From Heloderma charlesbogerti (Eukaryota; Chordata; Lepidosauria; Squamata; Helodermatidae), in assembly GCA_026122225.1 (NCBI GenBank), contig JANEZZ010001909.1, positions 1,300,741 to 1,364,740 on the forward strand: a DNA stretch of 64,000 nt, read 5' to 3'. The position numbers and the translations under genes were made by a program. Shown piece after piece: positions 11,266 to 23,099 of this stretch (positions are counted from its first letter, which is position 1; each line of letters opens with the position of its first letter). The notes beneath the pieces are model-generated. The model was not told the DNA's origin. It made no database searches and saw nothing but the letters and a program-made list of their open reading frames with translations.

Positions 11266-12404
11266 AACAAAAACCTTTCTGAAGATGCCTTATCATTACA
11301 GGTACACTCGTGGGATGTTTCGCACATGACACAGAAACAAACCGGGGTTCAGTTCTTCTCCCTACAATACACATGTTTGCAAATGTGTGCCTGTCACATT
11401 CACACTTTACACCTTAAAAAAAATAAAAAATGGAAGGGTTTTAAGAAATCTGCACACAAAAGAGAGTCCAGACTAATTGCTAGCCTCCCCTGAAACATGT
11501 ACACACCTTTTAAGTCAATTTTCCAATGGCCCTCGAGAGCTGAGATCCAAAAGACCTATCTTGAGTACTGGTCCCCATAGATGCCACTCTCTCCATTACG
11601 ACCCCTAACCCTCCCAACAAAAATGAAATCGCTCTCTAATAGTGAACTCTGATGGTGAGTGCCAACAGGAATGGAGCCAAAATGGGGCCACTGAGAAACA
11701 AGAGGGAGGTCCTGCATGCTCGAGGGAACCCCAATGTTTACAGAAGAAAAAGGAATCTCAAACCAAGGGGGGAACCCTCCACACACTCTCACATGCACGC
11801 GCGCGTGCACACACACAGCCCAGTGAGGACTGAGCATATTCAGTAGCCACAGAATGTTGACTGTCAGTTGGAAAAGAAACTGAACATTGTACATGTGTAG
11901 GAGGGAGTGAAACATCCTTCTTGTGCCATAGACTTAGGGCATCTTGCAGGAGGGCATCGCTGGCTGGCAGAAAGCCTGAACAAAAGCATTCCTGATAGGA
12001 GATGAGGATGCACTGCAACACCGTGCTACAGGTCCCACTGGTTTAAAAAAAAAAACTGTTGGCATCAGTTTGTCCTCAAAAAATTCAGAGATCTTACATT
12101 TTCTGATTATGATTTGGTACTGGGGCTGACTACAAAACTACAGCTGTACCACCCATCCAAGGAAGACACAGTCTTGAGACTCAAGGATCCCCCCCCCTCC
12201 TTCTCCTCATGAGAACTAGAAGCTTAGGACACATCATACATTGCCACTTCACCATGTGCAGGCAGCAACATGCTAGCATTCTAATCTGCAAGGGAGGGAA
12301 GCAATCATTTTGAAAAATGTGTGTGTTGGCTTAAAGATGTGTACATATGCAGGGTGGGCAATGGCTGTGTGTGTGGGAGGGGGTCACTATCATAGGTGGA
12401 TTAT

Positions 12405-12475
12405 CCTTTTGTCTAGTGTGCAAATCAGCCCTTACTTTCTGTCATCCAGTGTGCAAATCAGCCTTTACTTTCTCT
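12405..12475. repeat. Short tandem duplication
   Basis: AGTGTGCAAATCAGCC(C/T)TTACTTTCT occurs twice in succession. Confidence 0.8.
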
Positions 12476-12889
12476 TTAAAAAGTTCAAATCTGACTGCCT
12501 TCAGCTTCAACAAGAGGATAAGCCCAGTTACTCAAACCCGGGCTTGTGTGAGATGCAGGTTATGGTCGCTTTACAAACACTGAGAGTGGTGGTGCGGGAA
12601 GAGTATCCATGCAATGGTTCGGCTATGAAGCTGGACCTGGGTTTTTAAAACACAAGCTTTTTATATTTTTCCTGCACTATCTACCAAGCCTCTTCCTTAG
12701 CGGTGGGCACAATGCGCATATTGCACGAAGCCAGGACAGCGGGCTGCCGTAACGGCCACTTTGATTCCTTCCAAGTCAGCGCAGGTTGCTCTGACTAGCG
12801 TGTCACCACAGCCCGGTGCCTCTCCAACGAAAAATGACGGACTTCAGATGCAGCTTCACGTGATTGTATCTCTCTGAGCTGGGCGTCCT

Positions 12890-12975
12890 TCTTGCTCATC
12901 GCAGACTGTGAGCCACCCAGAGAGCTTTGGCTATTGGGCGGTATAGAAATGAAATAAATAAATAAATAAAGGATG
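12890..12975 (+). repeat. L2-type 3' end fragment
   Basis: GTGAGCCACCCAGAGAGCTT, GGCTATTGGGCGGTATAGAA and an (AAAT)n tail; the best-preserved L2 terminus in the window. Confidence 0.8.
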
Positions 12976-13384
12976 GAAAGACAGATGTGCATAAGGGAAC
13001 TGGAGCCAAGCCAACGGCGTGGCTTACTCCGACCAGCAGCGACTCTCCAGGGGCCCACAAGGAGTGCGCCTGAGATTCTTTTTTAACTGGCTTTTAACCT
13101 GGGAACCGCGACGTGTGAGGGGTGTGCTCTGCTGCACAGGTAGATGCCATCCTTATCCTCACATGCATAGTGTTTTCATCACATGAGGCTCAAAAGCAGC
13201 TCCTGCTGGCATCAGGGTTCGCAACTAAACCGTAAAAAATAAAAAACGATGGGCCAGAAGGTTCATTTGCATTACAAAAACCTCTCTCTTCTGCAGCAAA
13301 TAGCTTGTCAGGCTAACACCAGCTGGCACAAGAGGTGAGGCTCAAGAAGACATTTAAGACATGTGTGCAAACACAGGATGGAAC

Positions 13385-13545
13385 ATGATCTGAATCCAGC
13401 AAGTCCAGTATGGTTAGCTCTGACTGGCACCAGCTGCTAAGTTTCAGGAGGAGAGGTTTTTTCCCCCATCACTTGCTACCCAATCTGTCCTACCGGAGAC
13501 ACCAAGTATTGAACCTCTCCTCTAGCTCTGAATTATGATCCCTCC
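13385..13545 (-). repeat. tRNA-derived SINE, reverse, diverged
   Basis: AATCCAGCAAGTCCAGTATG ... CACCAAGTATTGAACCTCTC, the SINE body and B-box area reversed. Confidence 0.65.
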
Positions 13546-13914
13546 CCAAACAGCCTCAGTGCCAAAAAACAGACACTCTTCACATGTTCAATGACACTTT
13601 TTCTATTCAAGTTAAGCCCAACCGTGACTTGAAAGTCAGGCCAATCCATCATGCATATAAATCTGGGCATGGGAGCGAGAAAGGCAGACGGAGGATGCCA
13701 CGTCTGCGAGACCACACCCGAATGCACAGTGCTAATTCATCAGAAAGAACCACCATTTCCACCTCATCATCCCACACACACACAGCCGCTCATGCAAATA
13801 AAATCCTGACACGTCTAAGCATGCACTAAAATTATGGGGGGAGGCAGGTACTTCCATCCATATACTACTTCAATACTTATGTGCTTGAAATGTCATTAGC
13901 CAGACGGGTATTAG

Positions 13915-14062
13915 GGAGGTAACCAACTTGTGCTAAATTATCCTTGGGATTACAACTCCCACCATCCCTAGCCAACATGGCCATTATAGTCCATGGAGTA
14001 GTCCACAGGTTGATGGGAGGTGTAATCCAACACATCTGGAGGGGACCGGGCTGATCACGAGT
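13915..14062. repeat. Foldback MITE-like element, diverged
   Basis: ATTACAACTCCCACCATCCC at the left pairs with GATGGGAGGTGTAATCC at the right, with the family end CAACACATCTGGAGGGGACC. Confidence 0.65.
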
Positions 14063-16022
14063 ACGCACCAGGGCCAGGGAAAGGAGAGAACACATCACTC
14101 CACTCTGGATTACATGTACATTGTCAGAATTCCTTGCTCTATCTCAACTGATCAGGATTTCTAGATCTCTTTTAATCTCGATTCTCATAGGACAGAATTC
14201 TCTGCCAACCAATTCATTTCAAAAATCAATAATAAACAGCAACGTCCTCTTGGAGCCACCAATGCTATGAGGTGCTTTTGTTTTTTCTCGGGGCAGCTAG
14301 CAGGACACAATGGAAGGAAGACACAGGGCTGCAGCAGCCAAGGGGTTAAAAGAGGGTAGCATCCGGATTATTAGTAGGGAGCATCATTTTGTAAACATAT
14401 GTAGTTCCCATGGCAACCAGAGCCAGGTTCCTTAGTTACAGATGGAGGGAGGAGAAGGCAAAGCAAAATCAGGAGGGGATGGATGGCAAAGAACAGAGGA
14501 AGAGAGGGAGGAGGATTTTTTTTTTCTTTCCTTCCTGGGATTCCTGAATGCGTCACCAGAAGGAAGAAAGAAACAAAAAAAAAAAGCGGGGGGGGGGAGG
14601 GAGAAGAGGACAGACTCAGGTAGCCCCAGAAAAAGACATATCCAGGGTACATAATGGACAGTCAAACCTTTTTAATATCAAACTTCCCACCCATATTTTC
14701 TGCCTAACTCCTTAGACAGAATCTAATTTAACAGGAAATTATCGATTGGGGATATGGATAAGAATGGGGGTGAGGTGTGAGAGTCCCCATAGACAAAGGT
14801 TCGCTTTGCCAAATTTGTTGCGTGTTTTTTCTTTCCTTTCTTTCTTGTTCCTCTTTACTAAAAAGGCTCTGAAAACCTGACAGTGAAGGAGGCAAAGATG
14901 CCAAACAAAAAGATTAAGCTTTACGGGTATGCGCAGGGCATGGTTCCCCCCCCCCATTAACTATAGGGGGAGCAAAGGAGGTGAAAGACGTAACAGTTGG
15001 CAGTGGCTGGTTCAATTGGAACCAGGATTCTCTGGCTTCATAAATGCCAATCCTCCAAAATCAGATTTGACCAGTACCCCCCCCCCAAACACACACAAAA
15101 TTTCCTGCCACAAGGGCCAGAAATAATGCCTGTTTGTGTAACCCCCAACACACAGAGACAATGGCCACCATATGCTACAGCCTGACCCCCGACCCTGGAA
15201 ATCTTTAGTGCCAGTTTTAGTGCCCCCAGTCCAGAGAGCTCTCCACTTGCCACTCCTAGGACCCCCACATCTGAATTCTCCCTCCCCCACATTCAGAATT
15301 CCTACCCATATGCGCCCGTGTCTGCAGAATTTACCCCACCCTCAGGTGCAGAGCCAGAAAGAAACCCCGGACGTCCAGACAAACATCTGAGCCACTTGTC
15401 CTACCACAGTAAGTCTGCTAATTCCAGCACCCCACACTTTGGGCCTATTCCCTCGAGTCTGGCCAGATTTCATTGCAACCAGCCCACCCCCCATCCACCC
15501 CTGTCCTTCCCAGCCTTTGCTAGACCCCACATCTGAACACCTTACCCCATGGCTTTGTGAGCCTCAGCTACCCTGTTGGGATCACCCACTGATGCACCCC
15601 CACACTCCTGCCCCCAAAGCCTCCATCAATCGTATACTGGATCCCAAACCTACTGACTTTAATCTCTGCCCCCCCATGGGAGACAATTGGCTCCAGGTTC
15701 AAGGGACTGAAGAAGAGGACAGACAACCCATTTGGGTTTTGGTGGGTGAGTGAACGGAAATATTGCTACCCAGCGGCCAACGTAAACCTCCCTGTGGTCT
15801 GTCTTGCCAGCCACAAAGCCGCTAGGACCCGAGGTCCTCTGCTGCCCTCTCTTATCATACTGATGGCTTTCAATGCCTGCGATCAGCAGCCCGCCCCTGC
15901 CCGCCCCATGCTCTGAGCCTCCCCAACTGCCTGCTTGCTCCACGGCCCACAGCTGTCCCAGCCAGATTTCTCCACCACCCAACTGCCCGCCCTCCTGCTC
16001 CATCGCCTGCTCCCTGAGAGCG

Positions 16023-16156
16023 CTCCCCAGCTTGCTTTCATCCCCCCTTCAACGGCGCCCCAACTGCCTGGTTCCCCCGACACCCAGAGCTCCCCAGCTT
16101 GCTTTCATCCCCCCTTCAACGGCGCCCCAACTGCCAGGTTCCCCCGACACCCGCGG
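16023..16156. repeat. Two-copy 67-bp tandem duplication in CNIH2 intron 1
   Basis: The unit starting CTCCCCAGCTTGCTTTC at 16023 recurs at 16090, a period of 67 bp, with one or two differences. It lies in the C-rich region next to CNIH2 exon 1. Confidence 0.85.
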
Positions 16157-16379
16157 CTGCCCTACGCTCAAGAGCTCCCCGGCCTGATCCCTCCGACTCA
16201 GGGCACCCCAGCTGCCTGCTCTCCCAAGGCCGCTTCCCCACCCTGATCTTGCCACCCTCCAGTTTTCCTAGGCTCGCCCCTTTGACAGCAGCTCCTCAGC
16301 CCGCTGACTCCCGCCTCCTGCCAAGCCTGAGCTCTCCTCCATCCCCATTTCATCCCCCCATTTCTCCCCCCCCGCTCCC

Positions 16380-17570
16380 CAACAGTCCGCTGGCTCCCCC
16401 AGCCCCATCCCCCGCCCCTTTTAAAGACCCCCCCTCGTGTTCTCTCCCGCTGCCGCCCCCCAGCTCGCCCCGCGCACACGCACCCTCGGCACCCCCCCCC
16501 CGCATTCCTCCCCTTCCCCTTCCAGCGGGACTCACATGCCAGATGACGAAGAAGATGAGCGAGGCGCACAGGACCAGGGTGAGCATGTAGCAGAAGGCGG
16601 CGAAGGTGAAGGCCATGGCGGGGCGGGGCGGGGCGGGCGGGGCGGGGGCGCGCAGGTGAGCCTCTGGCGGGGCGGGCGGCGGCGGCACCCCCTTCCCAAC
16701 CTCCTCCTGCCCTTCGGACGGCACCGGCGCAGGGCGGCCGCTACTTGGCCATGGGCAGCGCCGGGGAGGCAGGGCGCGGGGCGAGTCGGGGGCAGAAAAG
16801 CGCGGCGGCGGCGGCGGCTACAGGGGCGGCGAGGAGCGCGACGCCCCCCGCATGCTGCTCCTTCGCCGCCGTCTGCCGGAGAGGCGCCGGCGAGGGCGCC
16901 GGGGAGGAGGAGCCGCAGGCGGCGAGGGCGGGATGGCGGGGAGCCGGCGGGGCGGCGCCAGAGAGGCCGAGCCGGGCAGCCGGCGGGCGGGCCCGGCGGG
17001 CGGGCGGGCGGCTGCCTGGCTTGCCGCGGGGGGCGGAGGAGGAGCCCCCGCTCGCCAGCCCCGCGAGAGGCGCGCGCTGCCGAGCGAGGGCGCGGCTGCC
17101 CGCCTGGCGCAAGGCGCGCGCGGCCCTCCGCAGCCGGGCGCGCGGCTGCGCGCGGGCGACCGGGGGCGCGGCGTCTGGGGGGGCGCGCGGCGGCGGGCGG
17201 GGCTCGTGCGCCCGGCCGCGGGGGCGCGCGGCGGGGCCGGGGCCGCGCGCAAGCCCGCGCGGCTGGAGCGCGGCGCCGGAGGCCCCGGTTCTCGCCCGCG
17301 GGCTGCCTTCGGGCCAGCCCCTGGCTCTCCGCCCGAGCCCCTCCGAGGTGGCGGCGAGGATAAACGGGGCGGAGGAGGTGGGGCCGCCCTGGGCGCCTCG
17401 CGGGGAAGGCGGGCTGCGGATGCGACTGAGGGCGCGACGCTGTGCAGGCGCAGACCGACAGCAGCCCCGCCGCTCCCAGCAGAGGCCCGTGCCCGAAAAA
17501 ATGAACGGGCAAGGTTGCCCGCGACCGGGGCGTGGGTCAGAGGGGCCTGGGCGCATGTGCAGCGGCAGTG
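16380..17570 (-). promoter_or_regulatory. CNIH2 CpG island and promoter/5' UTR
   Basis: About 1.2 kb of extremely GC- and CpG-rich DNA surrounds CNIH2 exon 1. It includes back-to-back GGGGCGGGG Sp1/KLF-type boxes immediately upstream of the ATG (about 16619-16650) and GCG triplet runs near 16800. Long open frames exist on both strands here purely because stop codons are rare at this base composition. The transcription start is probably between 16620 and 17500 but cannot be fixed. Confidence 0.75.
16536..16616 (-). CDS. CNIH2: CNIH2 coding exon 1 (partial gene, remaining exons outside the window)
   Basis: The exon is 81 nt on the minus strand, encoding 27 residues that start [17 protein letters not shown] and end IFFVIWH, followed directly by donor GTGAGT (16535-16530). 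This is the first transmembrane segment of the cornichon family. The residues [17 protein letters not shown] fit CNIH2, whereas CNIH3 differs at several of these positions. Family knowledge: CNIH2 is an ER export factor and auxiliary subunit of AMPA glutamate receptors. The exon sits in a CpG island, same strand and downstream of RAB1B, which matches the human gene order. Later exons (starting IIAFDELRTDF...) were searched for by eye in 1-16500 and not seen, so intron 1 is probably longer than 16 kb here. Confidence 0.9.
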
Positions 17571-17589
17571 TGCTAATAATAATGATGAT

Positions 17590-17825
17590 AGTGTTACATT
17601 TCTAGCCAGCCAGCCTGCCTGCCTGCCTGAAGGAACCAAAAGCAGCTTTACCTAGTGGTCCTCCTCTCCACTGTTATGCTCACAACAACCCTGTGAGGTA
17701 GGGTAGGCTGAGAGTCGGCGACTGGCCCAAAGTCACCCAGTGAGCTTCATGGCCAAGTGGGGACTAGAACCCAAGTCTCCCAAGGCCCAGTCAAACACTC
17801 TAACCACAACTCCATACCAGCTCTC
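17590..17825 (-). repeat. MIR-type SINE (reverse)
   Basis: CTCACAACAACCCTGTGAGG TAGGGTAGGCTGAGAG, then GGCCCAAAGTCACCCAGTGA, GACTAGAACCCAAGTCTCCC and ACTCTAACCACAACTCCATA match a reverse MIR in order. It borders the CNIH2 CpG island. Confidence 0.8.
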
Positions 17826-18089
17826 ATGTATGTATGTGTGTCAAAGGGAACGGTTGTGTACACTGCGTGGCCGCACACAAGTGTGTGCATGTAAAAGCGT
17901 TTACATACATCATATGTGTATGTGGGGGGGTTGTGGTTGCATACAAGAGTGTGTGTTCATGTGCATACACACACATATATAATATGAGTATCCACACCCC
18001 ATCACTCACACAAATGCACGTCATAATTTCCTTGTCTTCCCCCCCGCCCCACCAGCGTCTCTCTCACACATACACAAAGCTTCCTTTCT

Positions 18090-18215
18090 CACAAGAACGA
18101 CAGAGTCTGTGGCAGCTGAGTGGACACACCTTAAAGACTGGAATAAATGTGTTCAGTCTTTCACGTGCCACAAGACTTGTTTTTGGCGCCATAGACAAAC
18201 GTGGGCTACCCCTCT
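18090..18215 (+). repeat. Non-autonomous DNA-transposon-like fragment
   Basis: CACCTTAAAGACTGGAATAA, GTGCCACAAGACTTGTTTTT and GGCTACCCCTCTGGAAATCC. The same element recurs at 24735-25000, 27615-27700 and 51665-51760. Confidence 0.55.
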
Positions 18216-18512
18216 GGAAATCCTTTCGTGCACGTTCTCTATGTGGACATACACTCACACGCCCAGTTCCTCTTTCATATAGACATTTCTTCTATGAAGC
18301 ATTCTGTGACAGACTGCAGGGTGACAGGGATTCCATCAGGAACATATGTGCAGGTGTGTGGGGAGAAGGGTTTCTGTAGTACCTGAATGTAGATGTGAGG
18401 GGAACTACTGCGAGGAGGGGTTGAGGGGTGTGAGGAAGGAGCCCAGGTTTTCCTCACAGTTCGCTTTTCCCTTTGCAACCCAAAACCCTGTTTGTGCCTT
18501 TTTCTACAGGTA

Positions 18513-18840
18513 GGCCTGGTTCGCGCAATTGCCACAGCTGACCATGATGCATGCCAGCGGCCACTGAATATTCAAGCCACTGCTTATTGTGATGTCCAAA
18601 CCTGGGCAGAGTGGGTTGTTGGCATGGTTAAAAAACCACCCACAACCCCTCTCTCAACCCATGGGCTGTATTTGGGCTGTGAGTGGTTTGTTAACCATGC
18701 CAACAACCCACCCTGTGCAGGGTTCAGACATCCCAATAAGCCACAGTGGCCACCCGCCTCAGCTTGATTATTCAAAATGGCCACTGCCACACACCGCAGC
18801 CACAGTGGGCTGCAGTGATTGTACGAACCGGCCCAGAAAC
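18513..18840. repeat. Foldback DNA element with inverted ends GGCC(T)GGTTCG
   Basis: The ends are near-inverted: GGCCTGGTTCGCGCAATT at left and the reverse complement of ATTGTACGAACCGGCCC at right. Internally GTGGGTTGTTGGCATGGTTA pairs with TTAACCATGCCAACAACCCA, and GATGTCCAAACC with GGTTCAGACATC. No coding capacity; related to 7040-7490 by its CATGG arms. Confidence 0.7.
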
Positions 18841-19684
18841 TTTCTTTCACCCACTCTCCTTTCAATCAGCTCCCTCATATTTACTGTTACTCATAACCTT
18901 TCTCTTTTCCTCATATACTGTCATCTCTCTTGCTCTCTCACGTGTATGTGCACAGAGACATGCACATTCCCTCCAGAGAGATACACTGTGTACACTGGGC
19001 AAAAAAACACAGACAAGCATTTGGATAGGAAAGAGGAAAAGATTTTTAGAGAGGGGTGTAGGTGTGAAGGAAAAGGAACTGGATGAGAGGCCAGGGTATC
19101 TCCATTCTGGTGTTCTTGGGCACACTTGTGAGGGGAAAAAAACCACATTTTTAAAGTTTTGTTATACTATATTGCCTCTTTTTTAGTGCTTGCATTTTAT
19201 TCGCTGTCTTGGGTGGACTTGGTCCAGAGGGCAGCTTTTTAATATATGAACAAAATCATGAGAAGAGAGTGATGTGGTTAAGGGAGCTGCATGAGAGACA
19301 ATTGTATGACTGCCGGACAGAAGAAATGAGAGAGGAGTGTGTGCACGCGGTGCACGCATGTTAGGACAGGGAAATGTTATAAGAACCTAAATTATCTGAT
19401 TTGTTGGCCAAATTTTAACATGATTATTCCTTTAGGCATTCTTTTAAAATCAGTGAGTGTGCACATGCAACCTTGAGTGCCATTTTTGGCAGAAAGGCAG
19501 GATATTAAATTAAATACATACATATATGTGTAAGGTAGTCACACTGTACAATCATTGCATGGGTACATGGTAGTGTCCTCTGTTGTCAGAACTGTGTAAT
19601 GTGCAGAAAGGTGCTGAGGGAGAAACAGACTTTTTTTTTTTTGCTTGAGAAGGCCAAGATGATGCCATTCCACGTATAGAACCT

Positions 19685-20085
19685 GACTAGACTATAAGGA
19701 AGGCTGAGTGCCAAAGAATTGATGCGTTCAAACTGTGGTCCTGGAGAAGACTCTTATGAGTCCCTGGACTGCAAGGAGGTCAAATCAGTCAATCCTAAAG
19801 GAAATCAACTCTGACTGCTCACAGGAAGGGCAGATACTGAAGCTCAAATATTTTGGCCACCTAATGCGAAGAGAAAACTCCCTGGAAAGGACCCTGATGC
19901 TGGGAAAGATTGAAGGCAAAAGGAGAAGGGGACGGCAGAGGATGAGACGGCTAGATAGCATCACCGATGCGATGAATATGGACTTGAGCACACTCCGGGA
20001 GAGCGCGCAGGACAGGAAGGCCTGGCGTGCTGTGGTCCATGGGGTCACGAAGAGTCGGACACGACTGAACGACTGAACAGCAGCA
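19685..20085 (+). mobile_element. RTE/BovB LINE 3' end
   Basis: Translates to the BovB C-terminus (WTARRSNQSILKEI..., YFGHLMRREN, GKRRRGRQRMR) and ends with the characteristic CACGAAGAGTCGGACACGAC near 20046-20065. 5'-truncated. It is a separate, different subfamily or age from the copy at 55.8-57.8 kb. Confidence 0.9.
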
Positions 20086-21194
20086 AGACTGGTAATTGAA
20101 CCTTACTTCAATGCTTGAGAGGGAGAAATTCACCCACTGCACCTGAGGGCAGCCAGGCCTTGCTGTCGCTCCCAGACCCCCAGTGTATGTATTGCTACCT
20201 GAGGTGGCCACCTCATTCTGCCTAATAGTAGGGCCAGGCCTGGAGAGAAATATATGCTCAAATTAAGTCCTGGTCACGGGGAGCCCCACTTCTTTTCCCT
20301 CAAATCTAAAAAGACAGACAACTCTAACACGCACACACATTGCCCTCCTCTTTCCTCACACGCTTACGAAATCTGACAAAATGTTCTTGTCAGTCAGCAG
20401 TGTCAATCGGTTGGCGAAGGCAGCTGCCAATGTAGCCTGCCAAGTCTTTGTTTTTAAGGGGTTTTGAATGGGGTGGTAGGTCTTGGGTGTCCCCCCTCCA
20501 CTCAATATATGAAAGAATTTCAATACTATATTTCTTACTAATTAAGATGATTGCTCCAACGAATCAGTGGGTAATTACACACAATCATAAATATTTAATC
20601 CAAATTGTGCTATATTTTCCCCCCACCCCTCAAGCAAAGCAACCCTCTGTCCCACCCCACCGTCGAAAGGCCGAAATTACAACCTGCTGTTGGCAGGGGC
20701 AAGCCCTGCCCACCTAGATATTTTAAAGGGTGGACCCAGATTAGTTATTATCTTGGTATTTAACATTTTACTTGCAGTAGCTTAACAGAAAGCTATAGAA
20801 ATATTTAGAAAATTGAAGAAGAAATCCTACGTTCCCTTAGAGGCTGCTGAGGGACATCGGATGCAATGGAGCTTCCTCTCTGCCTGCAGAGTTATTCCCT
20901 GGACGGTGGTGGAAAGATCAGCCATCACTGTTCCGATGGCGCTTGGGTAGAAAGGGGTGGATCTGCCTGATGCAAAACCTCTTAGTTAAACTGGACATCC
21001 CCTGAAAAGGCTACAAAGTATGCCAGCCCTAGAGCCACATTCCCTCCTATTGCTCTCATTCATTGGTTTCCCGTTGATTTTTAAAGAAAAATTAAAGAGA
21101 AACTGTAAATAGAGGAGGAAAAAAGGAACTCCCTGTGGAGTTGCTACTGTCTCCCTGACTTCAGGATGGGTGTGTGTGTGTGTGTCGAGATTCA

Positions 21195-21355
21195 TCCTTT
21201 TAACTTGGCTTTTAGACAGTTGTTATGGCTTTTAAAGGTTTCTTTTCATGTTTTACTGTTTTTTATTTGGTTATGGTTTTTATTTTCTGAAATCTTTGTA
21301 AACCACCTTGGTTTGACTTCAGAAAGGCGGTACAGAAATACAATAATAGATAATA
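21195..21355 (+). repeat. L2-type 3' end fragment
   Basis: TTGTAAACCACCTTGGTTTG ... GAAAGGCGGTACAGAAATAC and an AATAATAGATAATA tail. Confidence 0.65.
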
Positions 21356-22554
21356 TGGATCTATGTTATAGAATGATATAGATACATACACACACTTTGA
21401 TGCAAAGCAAGTTGTTTACTGGTGAGGGAACAACATTCTATCGAATCATCTGTGGGGTCATGCTGCCTTCTTTAGTAAGAATTCCACCCCTGGCAGCCCA
21501 AAGTGTGTGAGGACCACCCTCAAAAATCAAAGTGAGGCTCTCTTCAGCACGGTGAGGGACTTAATTGTAATAGTTGGGTCTGAAAGCCACGGGCAAGTTA
21601 TTTTATTTCAATGAGGCCATTTTGGTTCGGGTGTGTTACTGTACTAAAGGATGGGTGGCAGGACAATTAAAGATGGCCTTGTAATTATATGTGGTAGCTT
21701 TTGTGGATTAAATGGTACATTCTCATACTTTCTTCAATTTCGCAAAAAGCTACCTATTGGGGTTTCGGTGATACGCCCATATATTTAACTTCAACTGGTT
21801 AAAAAGGCAGATGTTTCATCAACCAAAAATTATTTAGTCAGTTAACTGCCCTTTGAGGGAACAAAAATGTTTGCTTCTCAGCGCAGAACCTTAAAAATCA
21901 ACAATCCTATTCAAATCCCTGGAATTTGTGGCTTTGTCCTCTGGTGGCGATATCTGTTTAATTTTCCAGAAACATGTAGGGTTCCCCCCTCCCCCAAATC
22001 TTATTTGCTGTTAATTACATTTTTGGGCAGTTCTTTCACACAGGTCTTAAGGAAACTAATCCTAGCTGTTGGATTACACACAATAACGTTGAGATCCACC
22101 CACTGACCCCCGCCTGCCCGAAGCTCTGAACGAGGTAAGAACCTCAGAGAACGATAATTGTGTGATCCTCGCTTTAAGACCGTGTCACAAAACCAAAAAG
22201 CGGTGGAGGGGGTGGGGAAGGCTCAATTTAGGTTGCCCGGGCAACTGAACAAATCCTAGACTCTGCAACCTTTATAATCTCATGGCTTTGTTCGTGCAGC
22301 CAAGTTCACGTGGATCCAACAGATGTAAAGAACTGCCCCTTTCTCAGCACTGCATATGATTCTGTGCAAGCACAGGAACAGTCGGGCTTGCAATGAGAAT
22401 CCACCCTTTTAGGCTTTAAGTCCCTAGTTCTTAAAGGCAGCAGTGATGTGTTTGGGTGTATGATGAGGGTAACAGCCCAATCCTATGCATATTTATTGGC
22501 TGTTACCACAGTGAGACCTGGGTCTCTTGAGCATATTCCAGGCCTCTCCTTAGA

Positions 22555-22870
22555 TGACATGATGATGATTTATATACCACCTTATTTGCTAAAAAGCCAT
22601 CAAGGCGGTGAACAAGTTTATAACAGTACAACCTTAGTACCATAAAAAGACCACAAAAAAACATTAAAACTGAATAATTTAAAAGGCTAAATTAAAAAGA
22701 TGCATCTCCACACCCTTTCTAAAACCCAAGAGAGCGGCGGCCAATTGTAGTTTTTGAGGGAGCTCTTTCCATAGTTTGGGGGTAATACAGGAGAAGACCC
22801 TTTCACGTGTGCCCAATAAACAGGCCTCTACAGATAGTGGCAGATCTTAATAACCAGGCAGGTTCATAAC
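22555..22870 (-). repeat. L2-type 3' fragment (reverse)
   Basis: TTTATATACCACCTTATTTG, AAGGCGGTGAACAAGTTTAT, then an A-rich stretch and reversed ORF remnants (CTCTTTCCATAGTTTGGGGG). Confidence 0.65.
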
Positions 22871-23099
22871 AAGACAGGCCATCCCTTAGATGGCCTGTCC
22901 ATCTTTCATTTAGAAAAAAGGGGGTGGGAAAACCTCTCCAGTTCTTTTACTTGTGTAAGGGAAAATGTACAAGCAGAGATGTATCCCCTAGGTCATTAAG
23001 TTGTAAATTTGTTCCCACTTTCTGGCCAATTAATGCAAAGGCATTGGTTTGACTGACAAGCAACAGACCCTTATTTTTTACATCTTATAATTTTATGGA

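Larger units (their letters stand above)
1..16535 (-). other. Presumed CNIH2 intron 1 (incomplete)
   Basis: There is no recognisable exon of CNIH2 or another gene in this stretch. It is made of L2, CR1, SINE, MIR and foldback repeats (listed separately), microsatellites and unique sequence. Blocks such as 260-780, 1230-2250, 3780-5500, 7480-8100, 8270-9000, 9720-10200, 11270-12890 and 14070-16380 contain nothing I can identify beyond low-complexity patches. Intron status depends on the absent downstream exons being beyond position 1. Confidence 0.5.

Noticed and set aside
1..16500. CNIH2 exons 2-6
   Set aside because: Looked for reverse complements of segments coding IIAFDELRTDF, LLFYHLWR and FFYYLYSMVY; none seen by eye. 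An automated TBLASTN would be decisive.
16437..17655. Long open frames (up to about 326 codons) on both strands in the CNIH2 CpG island
   Set aside because: Very high GC removes stop codons in every frame; peptides are Arg/Ala/Pro/Gly-rich on both strands with no domain. Only the 27-codon CNIH2 exon is real.
22200..22260. Possible small regulatory island near GTTGCCCGGGCAAC
   Set aside because: The palindrome (about 22233-22246) resembles an RFX-like half-site pair, but the region has no CpG enrichment or other promoter signs; kept only as a note.
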